Counted from the stretch's first letter, positions 14,288 through 23,027 are shown. The stretch: 64,000 nucleotides of DNA from Deinococcus sp. JMULE3 (GCF_013337115.1 NZ_SGWE01000004.1:558001-622000); one strand, 5' to 3'. Notes: generated by a model not told the origin, from the letters alone. Numbers and translations: made by a program.

Positions 14288-15304
14288 ATGCAAGGCGTGC
14301 TGATGGTCGGTGCGGGCCTGGGCGGCCTGGCGGCGGCGCGTGACCTGGGGGCGGCGGGGCAACACGTCACGCTGCTGGACAAGGCGCGCGGCGTGTCGGG
14401 CCGCGCCGCCACCCGCCGCGTGACCCTCCCCGACGGGCGGGAGGCGCGGCTGGATCACGGGGCGCGGTTCTTCACCGCCCGGCATGACCGCACCCGCGCA
14501 CTGGCCGAGGCAGGCATCCGGGAAGGCTGGAACGCCGAGTGGACACGCGGTATTCCCCGCTGGGAGGCCGGACAGCTCAGCGGCGGCGGCGACGGGCACC
14601 CCCGCTTCGTGCCCCCGCAGGGCCTCAGCACCCTGGGCCGCACCCTCGCACGCGGGCTGGAGGTCACCACCGGCGTGACGGTCACCAGCCTGGAACGCCG
14701 CCCCGGCGGCTGGCGCATCCACACCCGCGACGGTGCCACCTGGGACGCCGGGACGCTCCTGCTGAACCTGCCCGCACCGCAGCTGGCCCCCCTCCTGGCG
14801 GACCTCGACCTGCGCGGCAGCGACTCCGAGGGCACCACTGAACGGGTCGCGGGCGTGGAATACGCGCCGTGCTGGGCGGCGGGCATCGTGCTGGAACACG
14901 ATCTGGAAGCCAGCTGGCCCGCCCTGCGCGCCGACCATCCCGTGCTGGAGTGGCTGGCGCGCGAGCATACCAAACGCCCCGCCGGGCACCCACCCGCGCT
15001 GACGCTGCACGCCACGCCCGACTGGAGCCGCGCGAACCTCGACCGCACCCCCGAGGAAGTCCTGCCCGACCTGCTGCGCGCCGCCGCCGACATCACAGGC
15101 GACCTCCCCCCCACCCTGCACACCTTCACGCACCGCTGGCGCTACGCCATCCCCACCCACCCCGCGCCCGGCCCCTGCCACTGGGACCCCGAACTACGCA
15201 TCGGCTGGTGCGGCGACTGGTTCACGCCCGACGAGCACGGCCCCCGCGTGGAAACCGCGCTGCTGAGCGGCTGGACCCTCGCCCGCCGCGTCACGGGAAC
15301 ATGA
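14288..15304 (+). CDS. FAD-dependent amine oxidase / renalase-like oxidoreductase
   Basis: A 338-residue FAD-binding protein. The N-terminus VLMVGAGLGGLAAARDL is a GxGxxG dinucleotide site, followed by LLDKARGVSGRAATRR (the GG-type second motif) and LDHGARFFTAR. The C-terminal FAD region is RIGWCGDWFTPDEHGPRVETALLSG. Its size and architecture match the NAD(P)/FAD-dependent renalase-like proteins. The substrate is unknown; it may act on reduced nicotinamide by-products, as renalase does. Third gene of the hemL operon; the next gene overlaps it by 4 nt. Confidence 0.88.
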   Translation: MQGVLMVGAGLGGLAAARDLGAAGQHVTLLDKARGVSGRAATRRVTLPDGREARLDHGARFFTARHDRTRALAEAGIREGWNAEWTRGIPRWEAGQLSGGGDGHPRFVPPQGLSTLGRTLARGLEVTTGVTVTSLERRPGGWRIHTRDGATWDAGTLLLNLPAPQLAPLLADLDLRGSDSEGTTERVAGVEYAPCWAAGIVLEHDLEASWPALRADHPVLEWLAREHTKRPAGHPPALTLHATPDWSRANLDRTPEEVLPDLLRAAADITGDLPPTLHTFTHRWRYAIPTHPAPGPCHWDPELRIGWCGDWFTPDEHGPRVETALLSGWTLARRVTGT

Positions 15305-15702
15305 TCAGGCTTCATCCCAGGCACTGCGCAACCCTGTCGTTTTCTCCCGACGATCCTGTACTGGCGATGCATTTTGATCAGAAGGAGCGACTCTTCGTCG
15401 TGGGAGTGACCGGTGCCTACATCGATCCGGACGTCACGCTGGAAGGCGTACGCCTCGAACTCACTGCATGGACCGCGCTGACCATCCGAAAGCACGGAGA
15501 AGAGGGCGGTTTGCCGGTTATTGAACATCTTCCTGAAGAGCTCTCAGAGATCTGCGAGTTTGAAATCGGAGACGGCACAATCCGGGTGGCTGGCTTTCTG
15601 CGACGGGCACAGGGGTATTTTGATTTGACATTCCAGAACGCCCTCCTGGTGGTGGAGTGTGCTGGCCAGCGGAACGTGCCCAGCTGTGAGCACACGCCTT
15701 AA
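15301..15702 (+). CDS. Hypothetical protein, Imm-like
   Basis: A 133-residue protein of unknown function, overlapping the preceding gene by 4 nt (ATGA). It is acidic, beta-rich, with no signal or membrane segment; features include DPVLAMHFDQKERLFVVGVTG and EGVRLELTAWTALTIRK. The size and shape recall small immunity-type proteins, but I see no diagnostic motif. The last 330 bases are noticeably less GC-rich than neighbouring genes, and codon use is less biased, which hints at later acquisition at the end of the operon. Confidence 0.7.
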   Translation: MIRLHPRHCATLSFSPDDPVLAMHFDQKERLFVVGVTGAYIDPDVTLEGVRLELTAWTALTIRKHGEEGGLPVIEHLPEELSEICEFEIGDGTIRVAGFLRRAQGYFDLTFQNALLVVECAGQRNVPSCEHTP

Positions 15703-15725
15703 GTCGTCATACGATTCGACCCTTC

Positions 15726-17846
15726 TCAGTCCGCGCTGACTGCTTCCCGTTCCTGTACGGGTTCGCCGAGCATGGCGTGGACGCTGGCGGTCCAGCCGTC
15801 GTCGCTGAGGGTGCGCCAGTGGTGAGCCCACTGCCAGCGGCGGTAGGCGTCGGCGGCGGCTTCCAGGGTGCCGGGGTTCAGGAGGGGGTTGGCGGGTGGG
15901 GCGCTGAGGTGGTGGCGGCTGAGGCTGCCTTCGAGTTCCGCGAGGGTTTTGGGGCCGAACGCGAAGGCGAGGCTGGCGGTGGGGCGGGTCTGGGTGGCGT
16001 GCAGCCAGCCGCGCAGGGTGTCCTCGGGTGGCAGGGCGTACAGGATGAGTTCCCCGCCGGGGTGCGCGTCGGCGGTGGTGACGAGGGTGAGGCCGGGGAC
16101 GTTGTCGCGCAGGTACGCGGCGACGGGTCCTTCGGCGTAGGCGCTGGCTCCGGCGCGCAGGTGTTCCATGGCGGCTTTGGGGTTCAGGCGCGGGGTGGGC
16201 CGCTCGGGGTTGGGGGCGTCGAGGTCGATGGTGCCGGGGGCGCGGAGGGCCTGTCCGTGGAATTCCAGGCGGGTCTGGCCGCGCCATTCGCTGCTGACGA
16301 GGTGCGCGCCCAGGTCGCGTTCTCCGGCAGCGTCGTCTGTTTCGTCGAATTTGATGCCGCGCAGGCCCGCGACCTTGAACTGGAGGCTGTTGCCTTTCTT
16401 GCCGACCAGTCGGGTCTCGGTGAGGGGTTCGCGCAGGTGCCACAGCGGCAGGGCGTGCCCCTCGCCGAAGGGTTCGAACGTGTGCGTCTCCTGGAGCAGG
16501 TCGAGGCTGGCGGCCAGCGCGGGGAGTGGCGCATCCAGGCGTACCTGCGCGACGGGGGTGGGGAACTGCCGGGCGTACGCGTGGATGCGGTCCCGGAAGG
16601 CGTTCATATTGGTGGGGTCGATGGCGAATCCGGCGGCGCCGGGGTGCCCGCCGTAGCGTTTCAGGAGGTCGTGGCTGTAGCGCAGGCCCTCGACGGCGCT
16701 GATGCCGGGCGTGGACCGTACGGAGCCCTTGCCCTGCGCGACGATGAACACGGGTTTGTGGTACGCGTCGACGAGTTTGCTGGCGACGATGCCCATGACG
16801 CCCGCGTGCCAGTCGGGGTGCGTGACGACGAGCGCGGGCTCGGTCGGGTCGGCGAGGGTCAGGGCGTGCTGGAACATGTCGTCCTGGAGTTTGCGGCGTT
16901 CCTGGTTGCGGATCTCCAGGTATTCCGCGAGGCGGCTGGCGTCGTGCGCGCTGGGGGTAGTCAGCAGGTCCAGGGCGACGTCGGCCTCGCCGAGGCGTCC
17001 GGCGGCGTTGATGCGCGGCGCGAGGATGAAGGCCACGTCCCGCGCGGTGGGGCGCTTGACGCGGCCAGAGTCGAGCAGGGCGCGCAGGCCCGGCAGGGTC
17101 GTGTCCCGCAGGGCGTCCAGTCCGGCCCTGACCAGGGCCCGGTTCTCCCCGATGAGAGGCGCGACGTCCGCGACGGTGCCCAGGGTCGCCAGGGCCGTCA
17201 GGGCGCGTGGTTCCGGCAGGCCAAGTTCCTCATGAACGGCCCAGAGGAGGTGGTACGCGACGCCCGCCCCGGTCAGGTTGTGCAGGTCGTGGTCGTAGCG
17301 GTCGGTCAGGCGCGGGTGGACGACCAGTGCGTCGGGGAAATCGGCGCCGGGCGCGTGGTGGTCGGTGACGATGACCTGCACGCCCCGCGCGATCAGGGCC
17401 GCGACCTCCTCCAGGTTCGTCACGCCGCAGTCCACGGTCACGAGCAGGTCGCAGGCAGCGGCGTGCTCCTCGACCTTGTCCGGGTGGACGCCGTAGCCCT
17501 CGTTCAGGCGGTGCGGGATGAAGCCATGCACGTCTGCGCCCAGGTCGCGCAGGCCCAGGACCAGGGTGGCGGTGGCGCTCACGCCGTCCGCGTCGTAATC
17601 CCCGTGGATGCGGACGCGCTGCTTCCCCCTGATCGCGGTCACGATGCGCCGGGCAGCCTCGCGCAGCGCCGGGTTCGGCGTCAGCGTCAGGGGCGGGTCC
17701 AGCAGCGCAGGCGTGAGGTGCCGCCCGGTGAGGACCTGCGCCAGCGGGGGCGACACGCGCCATTCCTGCATGACGCGCAGCAGCTCCTGGCGGCTGGCGG
17801 GCGGCGCGAGCACCCAGCGGGGCGCGGTCACGGTGTCACCGGTCAT
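15726..17846 (-). CDS. recJ: Single-stranded-DNA-specific exonuclease RecJ
   Basis: RecJ, 706 residues, 5'-3' ssDNA exonuclease of the RecFOR repair route and base-excision repair. DHH phosphoesterase motifs: HGDYDADG at residues 81-88, VTVDCG at 137-142, VTDHHAPG at about 160-167; the DHHA1 motif GGHPGAAGFAI appears near 400. A C-terminal extension of about 150 residues is present, as in Deinococcus RecJ. The ATG overlaps the upstream LapA-domain gene by 4 nt, which fixes the start. Confidence 0.97.
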   Translation of the reverse strand: MTGDTVTAPRWVLAPPASRQELLRVMQEWRVSPPLAQVLTGRHLTPALLDPPLTLTPNPALREAARRIVTAIRGKQRVRIHGDYDADGVSATATLVLGLRDLGADVHGFIPHRLNEGYGVHPDKVEEHAAACDLLVTVDCGVTNLEEVAALIARGVQVIVTDHHAPGADFPDALVVHPRLTDRYDHDLHNLTGAGVAYHLLWAVHEELGLPEPRALTALATLGTVADVAPLIGENRALVRAGLDALRDTTLPGLRALLDSGRVKRPTARDVAFILAPRINAAGRLGEADVALDLLTTPSAHDASRLAEYLEIRNQERRKLQDDMFQHALTLADPTEPALVVTHPDWHAGVMGIVASKLVDAYHKPVFIVAQGKGSVRSTPGISAVEGLRYSHDLLKRYGGHPGAAGFAIDPTNMNAFRDRIHAYARQFPTPVAQVRLDAPLPALAASLDLLQETHTFEPFGEGHALPLWHLREPLTETRLVGKKGNSLQFKVAGLRGIKFDETDDAAGERDLGAHLVSSEWRGQTRLEFHGQALRAPGTIDLDAPNPERPTPRLNPKAAMEHLRAGASAYAEGPVAAYLRDNVPGLTLVTTADAHPGGELILYALPPEDTLRGWLHATQTRPTASLAFAFGPKTLAELEGSLSRHHLSAPPANPLLNPGTLEAAADAYRRWQWAHHWRTLSDDGWTASVHAMLGEPVQEREAVSAD

Positions 17847-18184
17847 GGAGTCACCTCGCTGTCCGTGATGACCTCGGTGGGCACCACCGACCCCAGGCGC
17901 GCCTGGAGGGTCGCGGTCAGGCGGTCCTCGGCCTGGCGCCGCAGCCGGGCCTCGCGGGTGCGGCGCACGCGTTCCCGCCACAGGCCGGGCAGCAGCAGCA
18001 GCGTGGCGAACAGCACGCCCAGCGCCAGGAAGATCGCCACGCCCGCCCCGACCGGCACGGTCAGTTCACCGCTCCCGGTGGGCAGGGGCAGCCGGACCAC
18101 GCCGGGGTTCTCCAGCGTGACCAGCGCGAGGTACGCGGCGATGCCCAGCAGCAGCAGCACCTGAATGAACGAAACGAGCCGCAT
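17843..18184 (-). CDS. LapA (DUF1049) domain membrane protein
   Basis: A 113-residue protein with two transmembrane helices (RLVSFIQVLLLLGIAAYLA, then VPVGAGVAIFLALGVLFATLLL) flanking a short segment with VTLENPGVVRL, the DUF1049/LapA pattern, followed by a basic cytoplasmic helix. TACACT lies 8 nt before the ATG. It is co-transcribed with recJ (4-nt overlap). A link to lipopolysaccharide assembly, as for E. coli LapA, should not be assumed in this lineage. Confidence 0.85.
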   Translation of the reverse strand: MRLVSFIQVLLLLGIAAYLALVTLENPGVVRLPLPTGSGELTVPVGAGVAIFLALGVLFATLLLLPGLWRERVRRTREARLRRQAEDRLTATLQARLGSVVPTEVITDSEVTP

Positions 18185-18241
18185 CACCGCGCAGTGTAGC
18201 CCGCACGCGTGAGGGACACCGTGCCGCGCCTGCCATGCGAA

Positions 18242-18267
18242 GACCCCCGGCCGAGTGGCCGGGGGTC
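18242..18267. terminator. Strong hairpin between LapA-domain gene and envelope protein gene
   Basis: Perfect 11-bp stem GACCCCCGGCC / GGCCGGGGGTC with a GAGT loop, 24 bases downstream of the envelope protein's stop on the minus strand. There is no clear T-tract on either strand. Confidence 0.6.
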
Positions 18268-18290
18268 GCAACCCTGGAGGGGTGTGGGGC

Positions 18291-19478
18291 TTAGAAGTAG
18301 AACTTCACGCCGGTCTTGATGCCGCCGTTGAAGCCGCCCTTGTCGGCTGCGCTGGTGGCGAGGCCGGTGCCGTAGCCGTTGTTGCTCAGGTAGTAGCGGC
18401 CGTTGCCTTCCACGAACACCGCGAGGCTGTCGGTGATGTTGTAGTCCACTCCGATGATGCCGTTCACGTAGATGTCGCTGGCGTTGGCGGTGGACCCGGC
18501 GGTGCGGGTCTGGCTGCTCGTCAGGCCCAGACCGGCGCCGACGTAGGGGGTCAGCCTGCTGCCGTTCTGCAGGGCGTAGGTGGCGTTGGCGTCCACGCTC
18601 ACGCCGTTGTAGCCGGGCTGGTACTCGGCGGCCACGCGGGCGCCGACCGGGCCGATGACCTGGTTGCTGCCGACCATGACGCTGCCGGTGTAGCAGTAGT
18701 TCACCTTGGGTTTGTTCTGGTCGAAGGTGTTCAGGCACTCGGCGCCGTTGCCGGCCATCTTGGCGCCCACGCCGACCCCGGCGTACAGGTTCTTCATGGG
18801 GGCGGCGGCGACGGGGGTGGTGTCACCGATGACGACGGTGGTGCCGGTGCTGGGGGCGGGGGTGGTGACGGTGCCCGTGGTGCTGGTGCTGGCGCCTGCG
18901 GGGCCCTGGGGACCGGTGGGGCCTGCGGGGCCCTGGGGGCCGGTGGGGCCTGCGGGACCCTGGGGACCGGCGGGGATGTTGCGGATGGCGGCTTCCAGCG
19001 CGTCGATGCGGGCGTTCAGCGCGGCGACGTCGGCGCTGGCAGCGCCGGTGTCCATGCCGTTGATCTTCGCTTCGAGGGCGTCGATGCGGGCCTGCTGGTC
19101 GGCGGTGAGTTTCTCGAGGTCGGTGACGCGGCTGGCGATGGCGGCCAGCTCGGTGCTGACTTCCTGCATGCCGTTGGCGATAGTGGTCATGTCACTGGCG
19201 CTGAAGCCGCAGCCGCTGAGGCTGCCGGTCTGCAGGGCGCGGTAGAAGATCAGCGCGGCTTGGTAGCGGGTGAGGTTCTCGTTGCCGCGGAAGGTGCCGT
19301 CGGGGAAGCCCTGAATCAGGCCGCACTGGACGATCTTGTCCACGGCGTCCTTGGCCCAGTGACCGGCGGGGACGTCGCTCAGGGTGACCTGGGCGGGGGC
19401 GGCGGTCGTGGTGGTCTGGGCGCTGGCTGCGCCGAGGCTGAGGGCCAGGGTGGACGCGATGATCAGTGATTTGCGCAT
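18291..19478 (-). CDS. SLH-domain outer-envelope protein with collagen-like segment and C-terminal beta-barrel
   Basis: A 395-residue envelope protein. Domains in order: signal peptide (1-20); one SLH domain (about 32-85, DVPAGHWAKDAVDKIV and GFPDGTFRGNENLTRYQAA); a helical coiled coil (about 95-168); eight perfect Gly-X-Y triplets at 171-194 (GPQ/GPA/GPT); a Thr-rich linker; and from about 228 to the end a small beta-barrel finishing GVKFYF, with the terminal Phe expected of an outer-membrane protein. It resembles a shortened Deinococcus-Thermus SlpA-type tether between peptidoglycan and outer membrane. AAGGAGA 6-7 nt before the ATG; long upstream region. Confidence 0.88.
   Translation of the reverse strand: MRKSLIIASTLALSLGAASAQTTTTAAPAQVTLSDVPAGHWAKDAVDKIVQCGLIQGFPDGTFRGNENLTRYQAALIFYRALQTGSLSGCGFSASDMTTIANGMQEVSTELAAIASRVTDLEKLTADQQARIDALEAKINGMDTGAASADVAALNARIDALEAAIRNIPAGPQGPAGPTGPQGPAGPTGPQGPAGASTSTTGTVTTPAPSTGTTVVIGDTTPVAAAPMKNLYAGVGVGAKMAGNGAECLNTFDQNKPKVNYCYTGSVMVGSNQVIGPVGARVAAEYQPGYNGVSVDANATYALQNGSRLTPYVGAGLGLTSSQTRTAGSTANASDIYVNGIIGVDYNITDSLAVFVEGNGRYYLSNNGYGTGLATSAADKGGFNGGIKTGVKFYF
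18897..18968 (-). repeat. 27-bp-period repeat encoding collagen-like Gly-X-Y triplets
   Basis: Near-identical units of 27 bp, each encoding GPQGPAGPT, present about 2.7 times inside the envelope protein gene. The units are almost identical at the DNA level, so copy number could change by slippage. Confidence 0.85.
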
Positions 19479-19831
19479 GTGTGGTTCTCCTTGAGCGGTC
19501 TGATTCGGAAACATCGACACAATGTGACGCGTCTCTCTGGGACTCACGGTAGGCAGGGGCAGTGAGGTCTTTGTGAACAGACCGCCGTGAGTTCCTCGAC
19601 GTGAAGGGCTTTTGTGAGTCGAATCTGACATTCCGCTTGATCGTGAGCGTCGCATGACAGATCGGCCCTTTCGCATGAGGAGGGCGGAGTACGTGCAGGG
19701 CGGGCTCAGCGACCTGCCTCGTGAGAAAGCTGTCGGGGCCGTCATGCCCGGCGTTCATGAGCTTTCGCTCACGGTCCGGCGGACCCTGCGGGCAGTAGGC
19801 GGCACCCGGCGCGCCACCTATACTCCGGCGC
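19479..19831. other. Intergenic region between divergent envelope-protein and phosphorylase genes
   Basis: 353 bases with no convincing ORF and a lower GC content than its surroundings. The left part is the long 5' leader and promoter zone of the envelope protein gene, with no unambiguous -35/-10 pair. The right end carries TATACT at 19819-19824, the -10 of the phosphorylase gene. Confidence 0.6.
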
Positions 19832-20551
19832 ATGAGCCAGATTCATGTTCGAGCCCAGCCCGGCGACGTCGCCCCGTATGTCCTGCTGCCCGGCGATCCC
19901 AACCGCGCCCGGCACATCGCCGAGACATACCTGGAGGGCGCCCACGAGTACACCAGCCACCGACAGCTGCTGGGTTTCACGGGCACGTATCAGGGCGTGC
20001 CGGTCAGCGTGCAGACGACCGGGATGGGCTGCCCGAGCGCGGCGATCGTCGCGGAGGAACTCGCGCGGCTGGGCGCCCGGACGCTGATCCGCGTGGGCAC
20101 GCTGGGCGGCGCGACCCCCAGCGTGGCGCCCGGTGATCTGGTGATCGCCACGGCGGCCGTCCCGAACGACGGCACCACCCGGCAGATGCTGGGCGGCGCG
20201 CCGTACGCTCCGGCCGCGAGCTTCGAGGTTGTGGAGGCCAGCGTGCAGGCCGCCCGCGCCAGCGGCGCGCCGCACCACGTGGGGCTGGTCATGACCGAGG
20301 ACGCCTTCTACGCCAGCACGCCCGAGCACGCGCGGCTGTGGGCGGGCCGGGGCGTGCTGGGCTTCGAGATGGAAGCCAGCGCGATCTTCCTGGTGGCCGC
20401 TCAGCGGGGGCTGCGCGCGGCGTGCCTGACGGCGTGCAGCAACGACATCGGCGACCCGCAGCTGGTGCCGGACGACGTGCTGGCGGCCGGGGTGGACCGC
20501 ATGGTGCGCGTGGCGCTGGACGCCATCGTGACGCTGGCCGCGCGCGACTGA
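19832..20551 (+). CDS. Purine-nucleoside/uridine phosphorylase family protein
   Basis: A 239-residue nucleoside phosphorylase (PNP/UDP family 1, hexameric type). Signatures: YVLLPGDPNRARHIAETYL (phosphate-binding G20-type loop), TTGMGCPSAAIVAEEL, RVGTLGGATPSV, and GFEMEASAIFLVAA carrying the ribose-binding Met-Glu. It salvages nucleobases by phosphorolysis. The EMEASAIF form leaves open whether it prefers purine nucleosides or uridine. The ATG is 7 nt after a perfect TATACT box, so the message is leaderless. Its TGA stop abuts a MITE-like element. Confidence 0.9.
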   Translation: MSQIHVRAQPGDVAPYVLLPGDPNRARHIAETYLEGAHEYTSHRQLLGFTGTYQGVPVSVQTTGMGCPSAAIVAEELARLGARTLIRVGTLGGATPSVAPGDLVIATAAVPNDGTTRQMLGGAPYAPAASFEVVEASVQAARASGAPHHVGLVMTEDAFYASTPEHARLWAGRGVLGFEMEASAIFLVAAQRGLRAACLTACSNDIGDPQLVPDDVLAAGVDRMVRVALDAIVTLAARD

Positions 20552-20684
20552 TACGGACTCCGGTTGAAAGGTTTGCAAAATCTTTCAACTCGAGCGGATG
20601 CGAGCAGGAGGAAAACGGGTTCCGGACGTGGAGTTGACAGATCGGTGATGTTCCGATTTGTCAACGGAGCAAACGGAATCCGTA
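20552..20684 (+). mobile_element. MITE-like element, family A copy 2 (intact, TGA duplication)
   Basis: 133 bp bounded by imperfect inverted repeats TACGGACTCCG and CGGAATCCGTA. It is flanked by TGA at 20549-20551, which is the stop codon of the phosphorylase gene, and by TGA at 20685-20687. Hairpin 1 is GTTGAAAG/CTTTCAAC. Hairpin 2 is GTTGACAGATCGG/CCGATTTGTCAAC, fully paired counting G-U. Core GAGCGGATGCGAG lies between them. Confidence 0.9.
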
Positions 20685-20791
20685 TGAGCGACCGTGCCGG
20701 GGAGGGCCGTCCAGCCGGGCGGTCCTTCTTTTTGTTGTGATCGCTGTTGTGCGCCCTTTGTGCGCGGGGCGGGCTGTGGCAGGATACTCGC

Positions 20792-21589
20792 ATGACCCAA
20801 CTGGATGAATTCGAGTTCAACAACGTGCAGATTGACCAGCATGGCCCCATCGCGGTCCTGACCATCAACCGCCCCCGCGCGCTGAACGCCCTGAGTGCCG
20901 ACACCCTGTCGGAGATCGCGCAGGCCGTGAACCTGATCGTGGAGGACGCCGAGGTGGGCGCGCTGATCATCACGGGCGCCGGGGACAAGGCGTTCGTGGC
21001 GGGCGCGGACATCAGCGAGTTCGAGAACCTGGAGGGCGTGTACGACGGCCGCGAGCTGTCGCTGGCCGGGCAGGACGTCATGCATCAGATCTCCTCGCTG
21101 CCGATTCCCGTGATCGCGGCCGTGAACGGCTTCGCGCTGGGCGGCGGGCTGGAACTGGCGCTGGCGTGCGACGTGCGCGTGGCCGCCACGACCGCCCGCC
21201 TGGGCCTGCCGGAAGTCTCGCTGGGCCTGATCCCCGGTTTCGGCGGCACGCAGCGTCTGGCGCGGCTGGTGGGTGCGGGCCGCGCGCTGGACCTGATGCT
21301 CACGGCCCGGCAGGTGAAGGCCGACGAGGCGCTGGGCATGGGCCTCGTGAACTACGTCGCGGACGACGCGCTGACCAAGGCGCGCGAGGTGGCCGAGCTG
21401 ATGCTGAAGAACGCCCCGATCGCGCTGTCCCTCGTCAAGGAGGCGGTGCGCCGCGGCCTGGACACCACGCTGGAGGCGGGCCTGGAGGTCGAGGCGGACC
21501 TGTTCGGCATGACGGTCGCCACGAAGGACTTCCGTGAGGGGGTGGACGCCTTCCTGAACAAGCGCCGCGCGGAGTTCCAGGGTGAATGA
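20792..21589 (+). CDS. Enoyl-CoA hydratase
   Basis: A 265-residue crotonase-family enzyme adding water to trans-2-enoyl-CoA in fatty-acid oxidation. Signatures: INRPRALNALSADTLSE, AFVAGADISEF (oxyanion-hole loop), AAVNGFALGGGLELALACDVRVA, then LPEVSLGLIPGFGGTQRLARL, which contains the two catalytic glutamates of true hydratases (LALACD upstream and PEVSLG). The start is chosen at MTQLDEF for length. Stop overlaps the following HD-protein gene. Confidence 0.93.
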   Translation: MTQLDEFEFNNVQIDQHGPIAVLTINRPRALNALSADTLSEIAQAVNLIVEDAEVGALIITGAGDKAFVAGADISEFENLEGVYDGRELSLAGQDVMHQISSLPIPVIAAVNGFALGGGLELALACDVRVAATTARLGLPEVSLGLIPGFGGTQRLARLVGAGRALDLMLTARQVKADEALGMGLVNYVADDALTKAREVAELMLKNAPIALSLVKEAVRRGLDTTLEAGLEVEADLFGMTVATKDFREGVDAFLNKRRAEFQGE

Positions 21590-22643
21590 GGACGGCATGG
21601 GCGGCGAGCAGAAGTTCCGCCTGCAGGTCGAGGGCGGCACGGTCAGCGACGTCGCGGGCCGCGAGGACAGCGCCGCGCCCGCCGCGAAGACCCGCGTGGT
21701 CGAGTTCACGACGCCCCGCGCGAAACTGATCGAGGAGGCCAATCAGGCGATCCGCACCGACCTGCGGGACTACCCACGCGCCCTGGCCGCGTACGACGCG
21801 CTGCGCGCCGACCCGGAGGCCCTGGCGCACTGGGACATGGCGAACTACATCACCATGCGCAAGCTGGGGTACAACGACCACGGCCGCGTGCACGCGTTCA
21901 TTACGGGCGCGGCGGGCATGGCGATCACCGAACTCCTGCTCGAGGGCGGGGTGCGGACCGACATCATGGAGAGTGGCGTCGGAGACGCGGACGACGTGTT
22001 CCTGACGGTCATCCTGGGCACCATGCTGCACGACATCGGGAACCAGATTCACCGCGTGGGGCACGAGGCGCACGGCGTGGCGCTGGCCCTGCCGATCCTC
22101 GACCGGATCATGACGCCGCTGTACCCCGACCCGTTCAAGCGCGTGAAGGTGCGCTCGTTCATCCTGGGCGCCATCAACTGCCACGACCTGAACCCCGCGC
22201 CGCTGACCATGGAGGGCGGCATCGTCGCCGTGGCGGACGGGACGGACATCACCAAGGGCCGGGGACGCAAGGCATTCAGCCTGGGCAGCGTGGACATCCA
22301 CTCGATCAGCGCACTGGCGGTGGATCAGGTGGTCATCGAGCGCGGGCGGGACAAGCCGGTGCTGATCAGCGTGACCATGAACAACTCCGGCGGGATCTTC
22401 CAGGTCGAGGAGATCCTGGCGCCGAAGGTGATCCGCACGCCCCTGCGCCGCTTCGTGGACCTGCGCGCCACGACCCGCCCCGAGGGCGAGGAGCAGATCC
22501 TCTCGCGCGTGCGGCTGGACGGCGACCACTTCGTGATGGACCTGGAGAGCGGCGCTCAGGTCGAGGTCGAGGTGATGGACACGCAGAAGCAGGTGCAGCA
22601 GGCCGTGGCGAACAACCTGGGCATCAGCAGCGAAACCCGCTGA
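21582..22643 (+). CDS. HD-domain phosphohydrolase
   Basis: A 353-residue HD-superfamily protein. The metal-binding HD motif is at TMLHDIGNQIHR with upstream DHGRVHAFITGA (first His) and downstream CHDLNP; this is the arrangement of HD phosphohydrolases. Substrate unknown (nucleotide or phosphorylated RNA end would be typical). The GTG at 21582 overlaps the hydratase gene by 8 nt; an ATG at 21597 with GAGGA just upstream is an alternative start and would remove only 5 residues. Confidence 0.85.
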   Translation: MNEDGMGGEQKFRLQVEGGTVSDVAGREDSAAPAAKTRVVEFTTPRAKLIEEANQAIRTDLRDYPRALAAYDALRADPEALAHWDMANYITMRKLGYNDHGRVHAFITGAAGMAITELLLEGGVRTDIMESGVGDADDVFLTVILGTMLHDIGNQIHRVGHEAHGVALALPILDRIMTPLYPDPFKRVKVRSFILGAINCHDLNPAPLTMEGGIVAVADGTDITKGRGRKAFSLGSVDIHSISALAVDQVVIERGRDKPVLISVTMNNSGGIFQVEEILAPKVIRTPLRRFVDLRATTRPEGEEQILSRVRLDGDHFVMDLESGAQVEVEVMDTQKQVQQAVANNLGISSETR

Positions 22644-22659
22644 ACCCGCAACAGCAGAT

Positions 22660-22687
22660 GGGACCCTGACCGTGTGGCCGGGGTCCC
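22660..22687 (+). terminator. Possible terminator hairpin
   Basis: GGGACCC / GGGTCCC perfect 7-bp stem with a 14-nt loop, 17 bases after the HD-protein stop; lacks a T-tract. Confidence 0.45.
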
Positions 22688-22700
22688 CTCTACCTGATGC

Positions 22701-23027
22701 CTACTTTTTGGCGCCCGGCAGGGGCGTCGTGCGGGCCGGGCCGCCGTCGATGCCGCCGCTGCGGTGCGTGCCATCGCCGCCTGCCGCGCGGCCCTCCAGG
22801 TCGCTGTCCCCGTCGTTGTTCGGGGTGCCCTGGCGGTCCTCGAAGTCCCGGCCGCCCTGCGACCCGTCCTGAAAGCCCGGCTGGTCGTTCACGTTCGTGG
22901 CGTCCTCGCTGGCCGCCGCGCGCAGCAGGTCCTCGGCAGCCATCTTGTCGTTCAGCAGTTCGCCGGTGGTGCCGTCGTCCCGGATCTCGCCTTCGGGCGC
23001 GTAGTCGCTCGCGTCGTCTCGTGTCAT
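22701..23027 (-). CDS. Small acidic, probably disordered protein
   Basis: A 108-residue hydrophilic protein rich in Asp, Glu, Gly and Thr, with no hydrophobic core (for example EGEIRDDGTTGELLNDKMAAEDLL, then DFEDRQGTPNNDGDSDLEG). Such composition suggests intrinsic disorder, as in desiccation-associated or nucleic-acid-chaperone-like proteins; this is inference only. The ATG is 7 nt downstream of TAGCGT (leaderless), which also supports this start over a longer N-terminal extension. Divergent from greA. Confidence 0.72.
   Translation of the reverse strand: MTRDDASDYAPEGEIRDDGTTGELLNDKMAAEDLLRAAASEDATNVNDQPGFQDGSQGGRDFEDRQGTPNNDGDSDLEGRAAGGDGTHRSGGIDGGPARTTPLPGAKK

Noticed and set aside
18880..18990. 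Short direct repeats as a CRISPR array
   Set aside because: The repeat is in frame and encodes Gly-X-Y triplets; there are no spacers or cas genes.
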